From the NCBI GenBank assembly GCA_002256985.1, contig NCGO01000006.1, positions 1 through 64,000 on the forward strand: a stretch of 64,000 bases of DNA. Reading direction: 5' to 3'. The position numbers and the translations under genes are program-made. The number at the start of each line of letters is the position of its first letter. Position 1 is the stretch's first letter. Below are positions 9,687 to 19,119 of the stretch, one piece after another. A model generated the notes under the pieces. That model was given only the letters and a program-made list of their open reading frames with translations. It had not been told where the DNA came from and did no database searches. This DNA comes from Novosphingobium sp. 28-62-57 (GTDB lineage: Bacteria > Pseudomonadota > Alphaproteobacteria > Sphingomonadales > Sphingomonadaceae).

Positions 9687-12095
9687 ATGGGGGCGCAATT
9701 GTCTTTCAATAACGGCATCTTCCGGGCAGCACTGGTGGCCTCGGCAGCACTGGTTGCAACGCACGCATCTGCCAATCCGGTCGAGCAGACCAAGGGCACG
9801 TTTCAGGACAAGTTCCGCCAGCTTGAAGGCGAGGAATGGCCCACGCCGACCGACTATCGCAACGCCTCGGGCGCGCCGGGATACCGCTATTGGCAGCAGA
9901 AGGTCGATTATGACGTAAAGGCGCGGCTTGATGAGCCAAAGCGCATGGTAAGCGGCACGCAAATGGTGCGCTACAAGAACAATTCGCCCGATAACCTGCC
10001 CTATCTGTGGCTGCTGCTCGATCAGAACGATTACAAGCACAATTCCATTGCCGAGATGACCAACACCGTCGCGGGCGACAAGATCAGCCTTGATGAAGTG
10101 CGCCGCGCCAAGCGCATGCAGGAATGGGAAGGCGGCTTCACCATTTCCGCCGTGCGCGATGCGGCGGGCAATCCGCTGAAATTCACCATGGTGGATAGCC
10201 TGCTGCGCATCGATCTGCCGCAAGACGTTGCGGGCAATGGCGGCGAAACGGCGTTCAGCATCGACTGGTCGTTCCCGATGGTGGAGAACAAGGTCGTCGG
10301 CGGGCGCTCGGGCTATGAATGCTTCACCCAACCCGGTGAGGACGGGAACTGCATTTTCGAAGGCGCACAGTGGTTTCCGCGCCTTGCGGTCTATTCGGAC
10401 TATGAAGGCTGGCACAACAAGGCCTTCATCGGATCGGGCGAATTCACGCTGGAATTCGGCGATTACAAGGTGGCGCTGACGGTTCCGTCCGATCACGTGG
10501 TCGCTGCCACCGGCGTGCTGCAGAACCCCGATGCGGCCTTGAGCGCGGCCCAGCGGCAGCGCTTGGAACAGGCCAAAACCGCCACCGCGCCGATCTATGT
10601 CGTCACGCCCGAAGAGGCTGTGGCGGCTGAACGCGGCAAGGCAGCGGGCGAGAAAACGTGGGTTTTCGCCGCCACGAACGTGCGCGATTTCGGTTGGGCA
10701 TCCTCGCGCAAGTTTGCGTGGGATGCGATGGGCGTAAAGCAGGACTATGCCGAACAGCCGCTGGTCATGGCGATGAGCTTTTTCCCCAAGGAAGCGCGGC
10801 CGTTGTGGGACGCTTATTCGACCAAATCGATCGCCCACACCATCGACGTCTATGGCCGGTTCGCGTTCCCCTATCCTTACCCTATCGCGCAATCGGTGAA
10901 CGGGCCGGTGGGCGGCATGGAATATCCGATGATCTCCTTCAACGGCCCGCGCCCGGTGAAGGACAAGAAGACCGGCAACCTGACCTATACCGAACGCGCC
11001 AAATATGGCCTGATTGGCGTGGTGATCCACGAAGTGGGCCACAACTGGTTCCCGATGATCGTCAATTCGGACGAGCGGCAGTGGACGTGGATGGACGAGG
11101 GGCTGAACACCTTCCTGCAATTCCAGGCCGAACGTCTGTGGGACAAGGACTATCCGGCGCGGCGCGGGGAGCCCAAGGACATCGCCGAATACATGCTTTC
11201 GCAAAATCAGATGCCGCTGATGACGCAATCGGAATCGGTGCTGCAGTTCGGCGCGAACGGATACGGCAAGCCCGCCACGGCGCTGACGATCCTGCGCGAA
11301 ACAATTCTGGGGCGCGAACTGTTCGACCGCGCCTTCCGCGAATATGCGGTGCGCTGGCGGTTCAAGCATCCCACGCCCTATGATTTCTTCCGCACGATGG
11401 AGGAAAGCAGCGGCGTGGACCTCGACTGGTTCTGGCGCGGCTGGTTCTATTCGACCGACCACGTGGACATTTCGCTCGACAAGGTGGTGAAGGCCACGCT
11501 CGAACCGGCAGACGCGACGATGGCCGCAGCCCTGCGCAAGAAGGAGCGCGACGCCGAGCCAAAGTCGCTGACGGCCATGCGCAACACCGAAAAGACCGTG
11601 GTGGAACGCGATCCCGCCACGCGCGATTTCTATGACCGGATTGACCCATTGGATGCCACCGCGGCGGACAAGCGCAAGGCCGCCGATGCGCTGAAGGACC
11701 TGACGGCAGAGGAGAAAGCGGCCCGGCTGGTGACCGACAACTTCTATCGCTTCACCTTCAGCAACAAGGGCGGGCTGGTGATGCCGGTGATCCTGAAGAT
11801 GGACTATTCGGACGGCTCCACCGAAACCGCGCGCATTCCGGCAGAAGTCTGGCGCTACAACCCGCGCAAGATAACGTGGCAGAAGGTGACGGCCAAGACG
11901 CTGGTCAGGGCCGAAGTGGACCCGCTGTGGGAAACGGCGGACGCCGACCGGTCGAACAACATCTATGCCGGGCAGATCGAGCCGGTCACGCTGGGCATCG
12001 ACAAGGGCGAGGACGCCAAGAACCGCATGAAGGATTCGGACATGAAGGTCCTTCCCGGATCGCTGCAGACCTATGATGCGCCTGCCAGCAAGTAA
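9687..12095 (+). CDS. Secreted M1-family metallopeptidase
   Basis: An 802-residue zinc peptidase predicted to be exported, with the signal peptide ending at about THASA. The catalytic HEVGH is at about residues 448-452 and is followed by the third zinc ligand Glu in WMDEGLNTF. This is the gluzincin M1 arrangement. The C-terminal third (after about 600) is charged and less conserved. The start at MGAQLSFNN is chosen because it gives a compact signal peptide; an in-frame start 60 nt upstream would put a polar extension before it. It overlaps the next gene by 23 nt. The natural substrate is unknown. Confidence 0.88.
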   Translation: MGAQLSFNNGIFRAALVASAALVATHASANPVEQTKGTFQDKFRQLEGEEWPTPTDYRNASGAPGYRYWQQKVDYDVKARLDEPKRMVSGTQMVRYKNNSPDNLPYLWLLLDQNDYKHNSIAEMTNTVAGDKISLDEVRRAKRMQEWEGGFTISAVRDAAGNPLKFTMVDSLLRIDLPQDVAGNGGETAFSIDWSFPMVENKVVGGRSGYECFTQPGEDGNCIFEGAQWFPRLAVYSDYEGWHNKAFIGSGEFTLEFGDYKVALTVPSDHVVAATGVLQNPDAALSAAQRQRLEQAKTATAPIYVVTPEEAVAAERGKAAGEKTWVFAATNVRDFGWASSRKFAWDAMGVKQDYAEQPLVMAMSFFPKEARPLWDAYSTKSIAHTIDVYGRFAFPYPYPIAQSVNGPVGGMEYPMISFNGPRPVKDKKTGNLTYTERAKYGLIGVVIHEVGHNWFPMIVNSDERQWTWMDEGLNTFLQFQAERLWDKDYPARRGEPKDIAEYMLSQNQMPLMTQSESVLQFGANGYGKPATALTILRETILGRELFDRAFREYAVRWRFKHPTPYDFFRTMEESSGVDLDWFWRGWFYSTDHVDISLDKVVKATLEPADATMAAALRKKERDAEPKSLTAMRNTEKTVVERDPATRDFYDRIDPLDATAADKRKAADALKDLTAEEKAARLVTDNFYRFTFSNKGGLVMPVILKMDYSDGSTETARIPAEVWRYNPRKITWQKVTAKTLVRAEVDPLWETADADRSNNIYAGQIEPVTLGIDKGEDAKNRMKDSDMKVLPGSLQTYDAPASK

Positions 12096-12570
12096 GCTGC
12101 TGGCAGCGGCGGTGTTGGCCGGGGCGTTGGTGGTTCCGGCAACAGCGCATCGCGGGCATGATGCAATGAGCGTGGTGACGCTGGAGCCGGGCGGGGCGCT
12201 GACTGTCTCGCACCGGTTCGAGGCGCATGATCTGGAACCGGCGCTGTCCAGAATTGCGCCCGAAGCACAGGCGAGCCTTGATGATCCTGAAGCGATTGCG
12301 GCGCTGAAGGCATATCTGCAGCGCCGCTTTGCGGTGAGCGCCGGGGGCAAGACGGTGCCGCTGGCCTTCAGCACCATCGAGGTGGGCGTGCGCCAGGTGC
12401 GCGTGGACTATGCGGGGCGCGTGAAGGGCAAGCCCAAGGCGCTTTCCGTGCAAACCTCGGTGCTGCGCGATGTCTACCCCAGCCAAGTGAACCAAGTGCA
12501 GGTGCGCTATGGCAAAGTGGTGCGCACCTTGCGCTTCGCCGGGAGCGAGGCGCAGACGGTTTCGTTCTAA
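12073..12570 (+). CDS. DUF6702-like exported protein
   Basis: A 165-residue protein with a signal peptide ending PATAHRGHD. The mature part is a single small domain with no catalytic motif that I recognise. It pairs with the upstream M1 peptidase by a 23-nt overlap, an arrangement implying translational coupling and a shared envelope function. Two adjacent ATGs (12073, 12076) are possible starts. Its stop overlaps the tail of bchJ from the opposite strand by 4 nt. Confidence 0.75.
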   Translation: MMRLPASKLLAAAVLAGALVVPATAHRGHDAMSVVTLEPGGALTVSHRFEAHDLEPALSRIAPEAQASLDDPEAIAALKAYLQRRFAVSAGGKTVPLAFSTIEVGVRQVRVDYAGRVKGKPKALSVQTSVLRDVYPSQVNQVQVRYGKVVRTLRFAGSEAQTVSF

Positions 12571-13136
12571 GCCCAGCTGATTTCGAACTGGCAGACCTCG
12601 GCCCCGTCAGCACAGCATTCACCATGCGTCACGTGCACGCGCGGTGAGACGAGGTGGGTGAACAGGCGCGTGAACACCGCGCAGTGCCAAGGGCAGCCGG
12701 GCAGGGCGAGCGGGTTGTGCGCAATTTCCAGCACCATGCGCTGCCCGCCCGGGAAATCCGCGGAAAACGCGCCCGATCCGGCGAAAGTCCACGCATGGCG
12801 CGCGATGGCACGGACCAGCAGCCGCGCGGCTAGGCCGGCGGGAAGCCACCGCAACAATGTTTGCGCAAAAGCAGGGATGCGGTTGGCGAGCAGGTAATCG
12901 GCGGTCCGCGTGCCTGCCTCGGCGCAGAGCGTGGGCCCGGCTTCCGGCAACGCGCGCAGCAGGGCTTGGTGCAGCGCGGCGGCCTCGCCCTCGTCGATCA
13001 TGCTCTGCGGTGGGCGATCAAGATAGCGGGCAAGGCCAGCGGCGGCAAAGACCGCGCGCATCGTGCTAGCCGGTGTGCGTTCGCGCAGCACGTCGGCCAG
13101 TTGTAGCACCGCGTTGGGGCCGACCAGCGCTGTCAT
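12567..13136 (-). CDS. bchJ: BchJ-like V4R-domain protein
   Basis: A 189-residue protein beginning [13 protein letters not shown], with a C-terminal cysteine-containing V4R-type domain ([28 protein letters not shown]). BchJ was named for 4-vinyl reduction of chlorophyllide precursors but is now regarded as an accessory, possibly carrying porphyrin intermediates. Its start overlaps the bchE stop (ATGA), as in the bchEJ order of purple bacteria, which strengthens the call. No other photosynthesis gene is in the window. Confidence 0.85.
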   Translation of the reverse strand: MTALVGPNAVLQLADVLRERTPASTMRAVFAAAGLARYLDRPPQSMIDEGEAAALHQALLRALPEAGPTLCAEAGTRTADYLLANRIPAFAQTLLRWLPAGLAARLLVRAIARHAWTFAGSGAFSADFPGGQRMVLEIAHNPLALPGCPWHCAVFTRLFTHLVSPRVHVTHGECCADGAEVCQFEISWA

Positions 13137-14740
13137 TGCGCGCTTTCAGCCAGCTGTTCGCTCCCGCCTCCGCAGGCCTTGGCCACCGCAGCCTGCGCCT
13201 TGCGGCTGCGGTCCGCAGCGGCGACCCAGTCCTCGTTCATGTCCACCGCCTGAGCAGGCGCAAGGCGACGAGTTTCATCGAAGGCGAAATTCACGCCCTT
13301 CTTCGATTGCGGACCCCAGTAATTGATGCGGCCCAAATCATAGAACGTGCGCTGAAACCCTGCCTTTAGAAAGGCCTTGAGGCAACCCAGCAGGTATTTG
13401 CGGCGATATCCGGTGCCCTGCCACGGATAGGAGAACAGCGCCTTGCGCATATAAAAGCGGCGGTAATTGTTCATCACCCGGTCGAGCAACTCGGCCCGGT
13501 CCATCGCGGCGGGTTTGATGATCGGCGTGACGAAGTTGTACTTGTCGAAATCGTAGATCTCCACCTTGTCGCCCAGTTCGCGGAACAGGTTGGAGAACGG
13601 CCAGGGCGTGTACATCGACCAGTTGGCAAGATCGGGCTTCCAGTCCTGCGCCATGCGGTAGGTCTCTTCGAGCGTCTCTGCCGTCTCGTTCTCCAGCCCG
13701 ACGATGAACTGCGCTTCCACCAGAATATCGGCCTCACGCAGCAGGCGGATCGCCTTCTTGTTCTGCTCTACCGTCGTTTCCTTGTTGAACAGATCAAGCT
13801 TCAATTGCGCCGCCGCCTCGGTGCCCAATGAGACGTGGACGAGGCCAGCCTTGCGGTAGAACGGCAGCAATTCCTCGTCACGCAGGATATCGGTCACGCG
13901 AGTGTTGATGCCCCACTGGATCTTGTCGGGCAGGTCGCGCGCGATCAGTTCTTCGCAAAAGGCGATGAATTTCTTGCGGTTGATGGTGGGTTCCTCGTCG
14001 GCAAGGATGAAGAAACCGACATCGTGATCGCGCACCAGCGTTTCGATCTCGTCCACCACCTTCTTCGGATCGCGGATGCGGTAATCGCGCCAGAACTTCC
14101 ACTGCGAACAGAACGAGCAAGTGAATGGGCAGCCGCGCGCCATGTTGGGGATGGCCACGCGCTTGCCCAGCGGGATGTAGATATACTTGGACCAGTCCAG
14201 GATCGCCCAGTCCGGGCTGATGCCATCGAGGTCCTTGATCGTCGGCGCGGCCTTGGTGGCGATGATTTCGGTGCCATCAAGGAAGGCGAGGCCTTCGATC
14301 TGGTGGCGGGCGAGCGGCCAACGGCCATCGTCGATCGCGCGGATCAGGTTGAGCAGGATTTCCTCGCCCTCTCCGCGCACGATCACATCGATCCACGGCG
14401 CTTCGGTCAGGACCTGGCGGAACATGAAAGTGGCGTGGACCCCGCCCAGCATCGTGATGATCGCGGGCGACACGTCCTTGGCAATCTGCAGCACCTCTTC
14501 AGCCTTGTAGATCGAAGGCGTGATCGCGGTGGTGCCCACCACATCGGGCCGCAGATCGGCAATGCGCGCGCGCAAATCTTCGTCCGAGACGTGATCTGTC
14601 ATCGCATCGATGAAATGCACATCGTCATAGCCTGCGCCTTTCAAAGCGCCTGCCAGATAGGCCGCCCATGCCGGAGGCCAGTTGCCCGCAATTTCCGCCC
14701 CGCCGGAATGGTAGTTCGGATGGATCAGCAGGATGCGCAT
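13133..14740 (-). CDS. bchE: Oxygen-independent Mg-protoporphyrin IX monomethyl ester cyclase
   Basis: Forms the isocyclic fifth ring of bacteriochlorophyll without O2, using cobalamin and radical SAM chemistry. The 535-residue product opens [19 protein letters not shown], followed by a B12-binding fold (to about 130). The radical SAM cluster motif CPFTCSFC gives CxxxCxxC. The full length and both domains are intact. The start is at MRILL with AAAGG upstream; a longer frame of 34 residues exists but lacks homology-like sequence. A consensus PpsR/CrtJ operator sits 32-49 nt upstream, suggesting aerobic or light repression. It is co-transcribed with bchJ. Confidence 0.9.
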   Translation of the reverse strand: MRILLIHPNYHSGGAEIAGNWPPAWAAYLAGALKGAGYDDVHFIDAMTDHVSDEDLRARIADLRPDVVGTTAITPSIYKAEEVLQIAKDVSPAIITMLGGVHATFMFRQVLTEAPWIDVIVRGEGEEILLNLIRAIDDGRWPLARHQIEGLAFLDGTEIIATKAAPTIKDLDGISPDWAILDWSKYIYIPLGKRVAIPNMARGCPFTCSFCSQWKFWRDYRIRDPKKVVDEIETLVRDHDVGFFILADEEPTINRKKFIAFCEELIARDLPDKIQWGINTRVTDILRDEELLPFYRKAGLVHVSLGTEAAAQLKLDLFNKETTVEQNKKAIRLLREADILVEAQFIVGLENETAETLEETYRMAQDWKPDLANWSMYTPWPFSNLFRELGDKVEIYDFDKYNFVTPIIKPAAMDRAELLDRVMNNYRRFYMRKALFSYPWQGTGYRRKYLLGCLKAFLKAGFQRTFYDLGRINYWGPQSKKGVNFAFDETRRLAPAQAVDMNEDWVAAADRSRKAQAAVAKACGGGSEQLAESAQ

Positions 14741-14771
14741 GGGATCGCCTTTCTCGTTTGGACAGGCGCAG

Positions 14772-14789
14772 TGTCCATAAGTTTGGACA
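14772..14789. promoter_or_regulatory. PpsR/CrtJ-type operator upstream of bchE
   Basis: TGTCCATAAGTTTGGACA fits the consensus TGTC-N10-GACA exactly and is a near-perfect palindrome. It lies 32-49 nt upstream of the bchE start, where it would overlap the promoter. Only one box is seen; PpsR often binds two. Confidence 0.75.
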
Positions 14790-15004
14790 GTGAGGCATTG
14801 ATCCAGCGCAACAACGCGGCGAGTACTTTTGCGCCCGGCCAAATCGCCGTGGCGAAGTCATCATGACAGAAGACGCTGATTGCCAACTTTCAAGGACAAT
14901 GGTTGCATGGCCGCATGACTGGACCTAGACTTGCATTAGACTTGGTGGCTGCGTCGCTTTGGTAGAAGTCCATCGCGCCGCTATTTCTGGCAGAGGATGG
15001 GCAC

Positions 15005-17089
15005 ATGGCGAGCAAGGGTTCCGGTTGGTCCGATTTCGCTGCGCCTTCGCTAAAGCTGCTGTCAGCGCCGAATCCGCCCTATCGCCCGACGCCATTGCTG
15101 CCAGCACCAGCCCCGCAATCACCATATGGCGCAGCCTCGTCCCCTGCGCCGACGCCACCACCGCAGTCATCCTCGCTGCCGGTACCGTTCCTGCCGCTCG
15201 CGCCTGTGCAGTCCTGTCCTTACAGAGATGGGTTTGCGAAAGGGGCAGGGGCGGCCAAGCCTCCGCGTACTGACCATGTGAAACCGTGCGATGTTGAGTC
15301 GCTGATGCTGGCGATCACGCCATCGCCCTCGCACATCTGGCCCAAGTTTGCCGGGCTGGGCTGGCTGGGCAAGCTGCTCAAGGAACAGGCAAAGCCAGCG
15401 CCCGACCCGGTCATTCTCGCACCGTTGAGCGGAGGCCCCACGGCACCTGCGGCCATATGCGGGCCCCTGGCAATGCGTCATATCCGGCTTGAGTTCGTCG
15501 CCTCGCCCGCGCCGAGCGGGGGCGGGCAAGCCAAGGGTGCCAAGTTGGACATTTCTGCCCAAACCGGTCCCGGATATTGCGGAAGCAAGGGCCATGCCCT
15601 GCTGAAAATCAGTCCAAAGCCGGTTGAGGTGCTGAACAGTCCGACCATCGGCGCTCCCGACCCCACCGGAACCTTGCGCCGTGAGGGTTTTGCAAAGGGG
15701 CAGTACGTTTTCTACGCAGACAATATCGTCTCCGAGGGTTTTTTCGGCGGGTTCGTGGCGCCTTTCCAGTTTGCGCTGGCACTGTGGCAACGCAGCGATC
15801 TGGGGAAGACGTACCACGTATCGCTTGAGACCTGCGGAAATCGCAATGCGCCCAAAGCCGTGGGCGCGCTCACGGCCGATATCGTGGTCTATCCCGAGGC
15901 GCTGCTGACGATCGAGGTGACGATCCCGGCAAAGGCTGAACCGGCGACTTTCTATGAAAAATCAGGCAAGGCCGCAGTTGCTTTGAACCGGCAGACAGGC
16001 AGCGATGGCAGCGTCTTTTCCTCAACTTCGGTGCAAACCAGCAGCACTTCGATCAACCGCACGCCGTTTGCCGGGCGCGATGCGAACGGTATCCGCAATA
16101 CTGGAAGCTTCAGTCAGACGACGAACACCACCGGTCGTCTTTCCACTCCCGCAGGTGGTAACACCTCTTTCACGCAGTCATCCACCGTCAAAGGGCAGGA
16201 GGTCAACCTCAAGCTTGAAGATGGATCGAGCGGGTACATCAGCGGCACTACAACTACCAACCGCTTCGATGCCACCGGAACCAATGCGGGAAGCCAGAGC
16301 GGCGAAACCACAGTTTTGGGTGAAACGCTGATTCCGGGCGAAGCGCCGCCGGGTTTTGCCGAACAGCTCGGCCTCAAGCTGACCTACAATCACACCACCA
16401 TCGGCGGCGATCTGAAGACCTGGCGTGAACGTATCCTGATCGCCAAGATCTTGCTGGAAAACCTGCCGCGCCTTGCCAACATGCTGAATTCAAAGGTCCA
16501 AGTGGGCTGGGGTTTCAAAGGAACGATCACCGGCCCGAGTGGATCGATCAAACTGGTCTGGGGGCTGAAATCCTCAACCACACGCATGCGGGTCGAACGC
16601 TATTTCGGCATACTTGGCAGCGCCACGATAGTTTCTGCTGGAGTGGAACTGAGCTTCGGCTTCAAGCTGGCCTTCGGTGAGGCGCTCGACCGGATGGGCA
16701 AGAAGACCTCAGCCGAACTGGTCGATGCACGGGTCATCGGATCGCTCACCGGCACAGTCTCCCTTGTCGGCGAATATGAGGAGCTCGCCAATGTCGACAA
16801 GTACGGCAAAGTGCAGCTGACCGGCGACGTAACGGTTAAGCTTCAGGGCAAACTTCATGCGCTCAAGGCGGTCTATATCGATGCCAGTGTAACCGGTGGT
16901 CTGCTGATTACGGGCGGCTATGAGGCCAGTCTTGAAGAAGGGCCCACGCTGGGCATTACCGCAGGCTTCAAGAAGTTGGTGGCCACTGCCAACATTTTTG
17001 CCATGGGGCACGAGTTCTGGACCGCAGGGCCAAGGGTGCTGATGCCCGAGACGGAGCCGTTCTTCGAGATGGACTTCCTGAAAGCATGA
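15005..17089 (+). CDS. Large protein of unknown function, first gene of a three-gene cassette
   Basis: A 694-residue protein that I do not recognise. The first 70 residues are Pro/Ser-rich (PAPAPQSP, PAPTPPPQSS), with no signal peptide. A middle stretch (about 330-420) is Ser/Thr/Asn-rich. The C-terminal half (about 470-690) has alternating hydrophobic strands (KVQVGWGFKG, LTGDVTVKLQGKLHAL) suggesting a repetitive beta fold. Such composition is seen in large secreted or effector-like proteins, but no VgrG, PAAR, Rhs or toxin motif is visible. The next gene begins 37 nt downstream on the same strand. Confidence 0.7.
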   Translation: MASKGSGWSDFAAPSLKLLSAPNPPYRPTPLLPAPAPQSPYGAASSPAPTPPPQSSSLPVPFLPLAPVQSCPYRDGFAKGAGAAKPPRTDHVKPCDVESLMLAITPSPSHIWPKFAGLGWLGKLLKEQAKPAPDPVILAPLSGGPTAPAAICGPLAMRHIRLEFVASPAPSGGGQAKGAKLDISAQTGPGYCGSKGHALLKISPKPVEVLNSPTIGAPDPTGTLRREGFAKGQYVFYADNIVSEGFFGGFVAPFQFALALWQRSDLGKTYHVSLETCGNRNAPKAVGALTADIVVYPEALLTIEVTIPAKAEPATFYEKSGKAAVALNRQTGSDGSVFSSTSVQTSSTSINRTPFAGRDANGIRNTGSFSQTTNTTGRLSTPAGGNTSFTQSSTVKGQEVNLKLEDGSSGYISGTTTTNRFDATGTNAGSQSGETTVLGETLIPGEAPPGFAEQLGLKLTYNHTTIGGDLKTWRERILIAKILLENLPRLANMLNSKVQVGWGFKGTITGPSGSIKLVWGLKSSTTRMRVERYFGILGSATIVSAGVELSFGFKLAFGEALDRMGKKTSAELVDARVIGSLTGTVSLVGEYEELANVDKYGKVQLTGDVTVKLQGKLHALKAVYIDASVTGGLLITGGYEASLEEGPTLGITAGFKKLVATANIFAMGHEFWTAGPRVLMPETEPFFEMDFLKA

Positions 17090-17126
17090 GCGTTCGTGAA
17101 CGCAACACTCCACAGAGGCACTTGCC

Positions 17127-17885
17127 ATGTATGTCTTGAAGCTTGAAGCAAGCGGTGTTGCCTGCGAGGTGTCGGTCAATGACGTCCCGCTCGCCAATGT
17201 CACTGGGATGGGCGCAAGCAACCGGCTGGCTTTTGCCGCTCCGTGGATCACCGAGGCTGTTGGCATGATTTCGGCGCGCATCCTGCCCTCAGCGATCCCG
17301 CCCGAACGTCCGGTGGAACGCTCCGCCCATGCCGTGCTTATCGCGCTGCCGCCCGGCGCACCCTCTGGCGAACCGGATGGAGAGGTGATTGCCGAGATTC
17401 GCTGGTTAGCTGCACCGGGGGACGAGACGGAAGTTCTTCCCCTGCAGCGTGAAGCGCGGTTTTCGGCCCGGCCTGCGCCACCCATGCGCTGGCAGCGTTC
17501 ACGGCTCTCGGCAGGCACGCCCGCTGATGCGGTGGCGCTTTTCGGGTGGATCAGTGGCTTGCAGGCCGCGGTTGAACGGGGGGATGTGGCGCATTTCGTC
17601 AAGGCATCAGAACCGGGTCTGCGCGATCTGGCAGAGGCGATGGGCCTTGATCCACAGGAACAGATCGAGGAGCTTACCGAACTGCTTTCGCTCAACTTTC
17701 CCGTCACTGGCCTCAGGCCCCTTGCGCCGGAAGATCTTGCCTATCGGCCTGTGGCAGGCGGCCGTTTGCTGTCGGTCACGCGCAAGAACGGTGATCCTGT
17801 CATCTCGACATTGCCGGGTGCCGAACGGCCCTATCGCTACAATCTGCGGGCCGGCATGGTGGACGGGCAATGGTGGGCGTTCTGA
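17127..17885 (+). CDS. Unknown protein, second gene of the cassette
   Basis: A 252-residue soluble protein without signal peptide or membrane segment. The N-terminal half looks beta-rich (MYVLKLEASGVACEVSVN). The C-terminal half has helical stretches (LFGWISGLQAAVERGD) and a tail covering RPVAGGRLLSVTRKNGDPV. I recognise no family with confidence. The stop overlaps the third gene by 1 nt (TGATG), so it is translated with it. Chaperone, adaptor or immunity roles for the 694-residue neighbour are possible but untested. Confidence 0.7.
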   Translation: MYVLKLEASGVACEVSVNDVPLANVTGMGASNRLAFAAPWITEAVGMISARILPSAIPPERPVERSAHAVLIALPPGAPSGEPDGEVIAEIRWLAAPGDETEVLPLQREARFSARPAPPMRWQRSRLSAGTPADAVALFGWISGLQAAVERGDVAHFVKASEPGLRDLAEAMGLDPQEQIEELTELLSLNFPVTGLRPLAPEDLAYRPVAGGRLLSVTRKNGDPVISTLPGAERPYRYNLRAGMVDGQWWAF

Positions 17886-18229
17886 TGCTGGAAGTGTCGC
17901 CCGCAGTCATCACCGCGTTCGAGAATGACCGGGTCGAGCATACGACCAAGGCATTTGCCGAAATAATCCGCAGCGCGCATCCCGGCATCGTCAACGCCAT
18001 GCCCGAGGCCGAATTGCTGATCCGCACGCGCACCGGCATCGAGCTGTGTCAGCGTCATCACGTGCAGACCCGGCGAGACATCATGATCCTGTGTCTTGTC
18101 CACGTGATGTATGGGCGCGGCGCACTCGATTCGCCGGACTTTGCATGGATCAGGCCGATCCTTGATGAACCGCCAAGCGAACCCGATACGCGGGCTTACC
18201 GTATCCACTGCAAGCTGGCAGAGGGCTGA
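17885..18229 (+). CDS. Small helical protein, third gene of the cassette
   Basis: A 114-residue soluble protein. The segment from RTRTGIELCQRHHV to RDIMILCLVHVMYGRGALDS and then FAWIRPILDE has the pattern of small helical proteins often placed after type VI secretion effector genes (a Gly then His-containing helix, an R/D-I helix, then aWi..IL). That resemblance is from memory of the pattern and is weak evidence. The start at MLEVSPAV overlaps the previous stop. An ATG 15 nt earlier is also in frame. Confidence 0.65.
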   Translation: MLEVSPAVITAFENDRVEHTTKAFAEIIRSAHPGIVNAMPEAELLIRTRTGIELCQRHHVQTRRDIMILCLVHVMYGRGALDSPDFAWIRPILDEPPSEPDTRAYRIHCKLAEG

Positions 18230-18261
18230 CCCCGCGCTTTTTCTGCGCCGCCTTGGCTTGC

Positions 18262-18993
18262 TCAGAATGGCACTTCCGCGCCATCCCATGCAAACAGCTT
18301 GCCGCTATCAGCCGGGGTGAGGCCCGCGATCACATCGAGCAGGTGTGCGGCGGAGCGTTCGGGCGGGAACAGCTTTTCACTCGGTACACCGCGCTGGAAG
18401 GGGGCCGACAGCGGCGTATCAACCGTGCCGGGGTGGAGCGCCACCGCCACCGCAGCCGGGTTCGTGCGGCCAAGCTCTATCGCAAAATTGCGCACCAGCA
18501 TGTTCAGCGCAGCCTTCGATGCGCGGTAGCTGTGCCAGCCGCCCATGCGATTGTCGCTGATCGATCCGACGCGGGCAGAAAGCGCGGCGAAGACCGGGCG
18601 GCCTCCTTTTCGCAGCAGCGGCAGCGTATGTTTGGCAATCAGCGCAGGGCCAGTGGTGTTTATCGCAAACATCTCGGCCATGCCGCCAGCGTCCAGCGCG
18701 CGCCATGATTTTTCGGGGCCAGTGCCATCATCGCGCACCAACCGGCCCGTGGCGACGAAGACCAGATCGAGCGGGCCAGCAATGGCGGCGCAGGCCTCCG
18801 CGATTGAGGCTTCGTCGGTCAGATCGAAGGTGTGGGGTATGATTTTTGGCGCAAGGGGCAGCAACCGTCGCGCCAGAACGTGCACTTCGGCCACGTCATC
18901 GCGCGCGGCAAGCTGGCTGGCAATCGCAGCGCCAATGCCGCCGCTGGCACCAAACACGGCGCATCTCAATGAAAGTTCCATCGTGCTGTTCAT
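18262..18993 (-). CDS. Short-chain dehydrogenase/reductase
   Basis: A 243-residue NAD(P)-dependent oxidoreductase. It has the Rossmann glycine motif AVFGASGGIGAAIA, the catalytic Ser in ALSARVGSI, and YRASK carrying the Tyr and Lys of the active site. The PGTVDTPLS segment after the catalytic site is also typical. The substrate is unknown. The start MNSTMEL is chosen because AAGG precedes it; an internal ATG 12 nt downstream is possible. It converges with the three-gene cassette and diverges from the TelA gene. The frame remains open upstream antisense to telA, but that extension is a shadow. Confidence 0.88.
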   Translation of the reverse strand: MNSTMELSLRCAVFGASGGIGAAIASQLAARDDVAEVHVLARRLLPLAPKIIPHTFDLTDEASIAEACAAIAGPLDLVFVATGRLVRDDGTGPEKSWRALDAGGMAEMFAINTTGPALIAKHTLPLLRKGGRPVFAALSARVGSISDNRMGGWHSYRASKAALNMLVRNFAIELGRTNPAAVAVALHPGTVDTPLSAPFQRGVPSEKLFPPERSAAHLLDVIAGLTPADSGKLFAWDGAEVPF

Positions 18994-19042
18994 GGAGCCT
19001 TGGGCACGGTCCGTCGATATGGCCCAAGGCGCGTCGCTGTAT

Positions 19043-19064
19043 TGCAAGTATAAGGCAGCTTGCA
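19043..19064. promoter_or_regulatory. Inverted repeat in the SDR/telA divergent spacer
   Basis: TGCAAG and CTTGCA separated by 10 nt (TATAAGGCAG) lie centrally in the 126-nt divergent spacer. It could be an operator or overlap a -10 element; no regulator can be named. Confidence 0.3.
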
Positions 19065-19119
19065 CGAGGGCGCGCGACATACCATGTAGTTTGGCGCCCC
19101 AATCGAAAGCTGGACTGAC

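Noticed and set aside
9621-12377. 918-residue open frame antisense to the M1 peptidase gene
   Set aside because: It is fully antisense to a gene with a signal peptide and HEVGH motif. Its translation is His/Arg/Gly-rich with no recognisable domain, typical of GC-rich shadow frames.
17870-17884. Earlier ATG start for the third cassette gene
   Set aside because: The later ATG overlapping the previous stop (TGATG) is the usual coupled start; the earlier one adds only five residues and no ribosome site.
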